From an uncultured Prevotellaceae bacterium (GTDB lineage: Bacteria > Bacteroidota > Bacteroidia > Bacteroidales > Muribaculaceae), in the NCBI GenBank assembly GCA_900318205.1, contig ONJS01000008.1, positions 1 through 64,000 of the forward strand: 64,000 nucleotides of DNA. The letters run 5' to 3'. This document shows positions 62,482 to 64,000 of this stretch, piece after piece; the stretch's first letter is position 1, and each line of letters opens with the position of its first letter. The position numbers and the translations under genes were made by a program. A model generated the notes under the pieces. That model worked only from the letters and a program-made list of their open reading frames with translations, ran no database searches and was not told the DNA's origin.

Positions 62482-64000
62482 TTACATGACTAATCGTAGA
62501 CCAAAATATCTTGTTACAGTCGTCTTTGGCCATGAATCACGGTTAGAAACACGACATGGCCTGGCTGAATCTTGGAAACATCCGCCGCGGTACACCCTGG
62601 GCAAAATATCGCCCTCCCATTCCTTCGGGCCTGTTGGGTTGATCGTTGGGGATTCACTATAATAATTGCTACTATAGTTGTCTCTGCATGGTTCATACAC
62701 ATTGCCGCTCATATCATAAATGCCCAATTCATTAGGTGCCTTGGACGCAACACCCAACGTTTTGGCATCGTTATCAATATGATAATTTGCCACTTCATCT
62801 ATATTATTACTTCCTGCATATTTATAGCCTTTGCTTCTGTTGCCTCCTCTGGCCGCATATTCCCATTCGGCTTCAGTTGGCAATCTAAACGACTTTCCTG
62901 TCAGCCAGTATAACCTATCAAGAAACTCACCAGTGTCACCATAAGGAATATTCTCTACGGGACAATCCGCACTGTATTTATTAAAACTTGGATTATTGCC
63001 CATAACGGCTTTCCACAACTTTTGAGTAACTTCAGTTTCGCTAATGTAATAGTCCGAAAGTGTTACTTGATGGGCGGGTTTTTCATCACTTTCTGCGTCA
63101 TTGCCCTGTTCAGAAGTAGCACCCATGGTGAAAGTGCCACCTATGACTTTAATCATTCTGAATGTTACCCCATTGACTGTAAACCACTCATCAACAAGTG
63201 CTGAAGTCGGTGGAGTGCCTCCCAAAATCATGTTGATAATTGAATTAACATCGGCAATATTCACCTCGTTGTCATTATTGACATCCACAAACCCATTGTT
63301 ATCACCATTTAATATAGCATCTATTACAGAGTTTATATCGGCAATGTTGACTTCATCATCATTATTCACATCTCCGTAAATATCATCTGCAATAATATTA
63401 AAAGCGCACCATGGCTCTGCTTTACGATAATTATCAATAGAGATGCTGGGCACATATACTTTAATGTTCTTATCAACACCATCAAATGTGCTTGCCCAAG
63501 ATCTTGGAGTAATGATACTTTTTAATTGAATTGAATTCAGATTGCAACAGTTTTGAAAAGCCTCTACTCCAATATACCAAACGGATTCTCCAATTGACAA
63601 AGAGTCTAATTGGGAACAGTCTTTAAAAGCACGATAGCTTATTTTTTTTACTGAATTTGGAATTTCAATTGAATTCAGACCTGTACAACCTTCAAAAGCA
63701 TAATGTTCTATCTCAGTTACTGAATTACCAATTAGTAATGAATCCAGACCCGTACAACCTTCAAAAGCATAAGAATCAATCTTGGTAATTGTATTTGGTA
63801 TATCAATTGAATTTAAAACTACTTGTTCACAAAAGGCTTGTGTTCCAATCGTCTTAACCGTACTTGGAATGACTGTTTTTTGACATCCTAAAATAAGATT
63901 GTTAGTCGATGTCTCAATAACTGCATTACAACTATTACGGCTATCATACACAGGATTTGAAGGATCAACTTCTATACATGATAATATATTACCAATAAAA
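62482..64000 (-). CDS. BspA-type LRR, dockerin and FGE-sulfatase domain protein (partial)
   Basis: The frame is open to the right edge, so the N-terminus lies outside the window. The visible part, in order, has BspA-like leucine-rich repeats (units near CTGLDSLLIGNSVTEIEHYAFEG without long gaps), a type I dockerin with two calcium loops (GDVNNDDEVNIADIN; DVNNDNEVNIADVN), and a formylglycine-generating-enzyme-like domain (FTMGATSEQ; YYISETEVTQKLW; LPTEAEWEYAARGG; GIYDMSGNVYEPC; YRGGCFQDSARPCRVSNRD; FGLRLVM). Most such domains in secreted proteins are not true sulfatase activators. It is probably secreted; function is unknown. Confidence 0.82.
   Translation of the reverse strand, partial: FIGNILSCIEVDPSNPVYDSRNSCNAVIETSTNNLILGCQKTVIPSTVKTIGTQAFCEQVVLNSIDIPNTITKIDSYAFEGCTGLDSLLIGNSVTEIEHYAFEGCTGLNSIEIPNSVKKISYRAFKDCSQLDSLSIGESVWYIGVEAFQNCCNLNSIQLKSIITPRSWASTFDGVDKNIKVYVPSISIDNYRKAEPWCAFNIIADDIYGDVNNDDEVNIADINSVIDAILNGDNNGFVDVNNDNEVNIADVNSIINMILGGTPPTSALVDEWFTVNGVTFRMIKVIGGTFTMGATSEQGNDAESDEKPAHQVTLSDYYISETEVTQKLWKAVMGNNPSFNKYSADCPVENIPYGDTGEFLDRLYWLTGKSFRLPTEAEWEYAARGGNRSKGYKYAGSNNIDEVANYHIDNDAKTLGVASKAPNELGIYDMSGNVYEPCRDNYSSNYYSESPTINPTGPKEWEGDILPRVYRGGCFQDSARPCRVSNRDSWPKTTVTRYFGLRLVM

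Overview
This window reads as chromosomal DNA of a Bacteroidales gut-type bacterium, probably near Muribaculaceae or Prevotellaceae. The evidence is the Bacteroidetes -7 box (TAnnTTTG) before many genes, secreted proteins with dockerin tails, PorT-like and BspA-like proteins, the glycine-lipid gene pair, DUF4271 next to hemD, and family-typical neutral zinc metallopeptidase, DUF3667 and CreD genes. Base composition looks about half GC, with a few AT-richer islands. The genus is inferred; there is no rRNA gene to settle it.

Layout. 1-14.5 kb is mostly secreted or envelope degradative functions: a CE1-like esterase, a C10 (streptopain-like) protease with a dockerin, a GDPD lipoprotein, a GH106-type rhamnosidase and a GH9 endoglucanase. 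Between them sits a cassette of an AAA+ ATPase and two tandem paralogous small proteins. The GH9 gene lies between two 60-bp direct repeats made of a terminator hairpin plus a tRNA 3' end; one copy continues into a tRNA-Lys(CTT) 3' half. 14.6-25.3 kb is core metabolism and envelope: two PLP aminotransferases, an LpxL-like acyltransferase, a BASS-type transporter, a thioesterase, the thyA-folA-lpxB cluster, DUF2752, a GYF/CD225 protein, outer-membrane phospholipase A and DUF554. 25.4-31.8 kb holds a GH89 alpha-N-acetylglucosaminidase, a LOG-like protein, DUF4271-hemD and rnpA-yidD-tatD.

31.9-42 kb is envelope: small lipoproteins, a PorT-like barrel, a GT-C membrane glycosyltransferase, a glsA-glsB glycine-lipid operon behind a tandemly duplicated promoter, a Wzi-like outer-membrane protein, a zinc metallopeptidase and an AT-rich phosphoethanolamine transferase. 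42-49 kb holds pgeF, recF-DUF721-thioesterase, DUF3667, a single-domain arabinose-5-phosphate isomerase, an unusual in-frame TPR-GDPD fusion, and ribH. 49-64 kb holds an AGCS symporter, glgB, a small AT-rich DUF2335 cassette that splits a terminator stem, creD, a PKD/choice-of-anchor protein, a U32 peptidase-family protein, small surface proteins, a broken mutS remnant, and a BspA-LRR/dockerin/FGE-like protein running off the right edge.

The most unusual non-coding structures are two long imperfect palindromes, at about 50.66-51.06 kb and 59.79-60.07 kb. Each arm carries a series of very stable mini-hairpins, many with C(GNA)G triloops. Matching hairpins in the two arms differ in sequence but keep their pairing through compensating changes, which suggests selection on structure. 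I see no integrase, complete transposase, CRISPR array, rRNA or complete tRNA gene.
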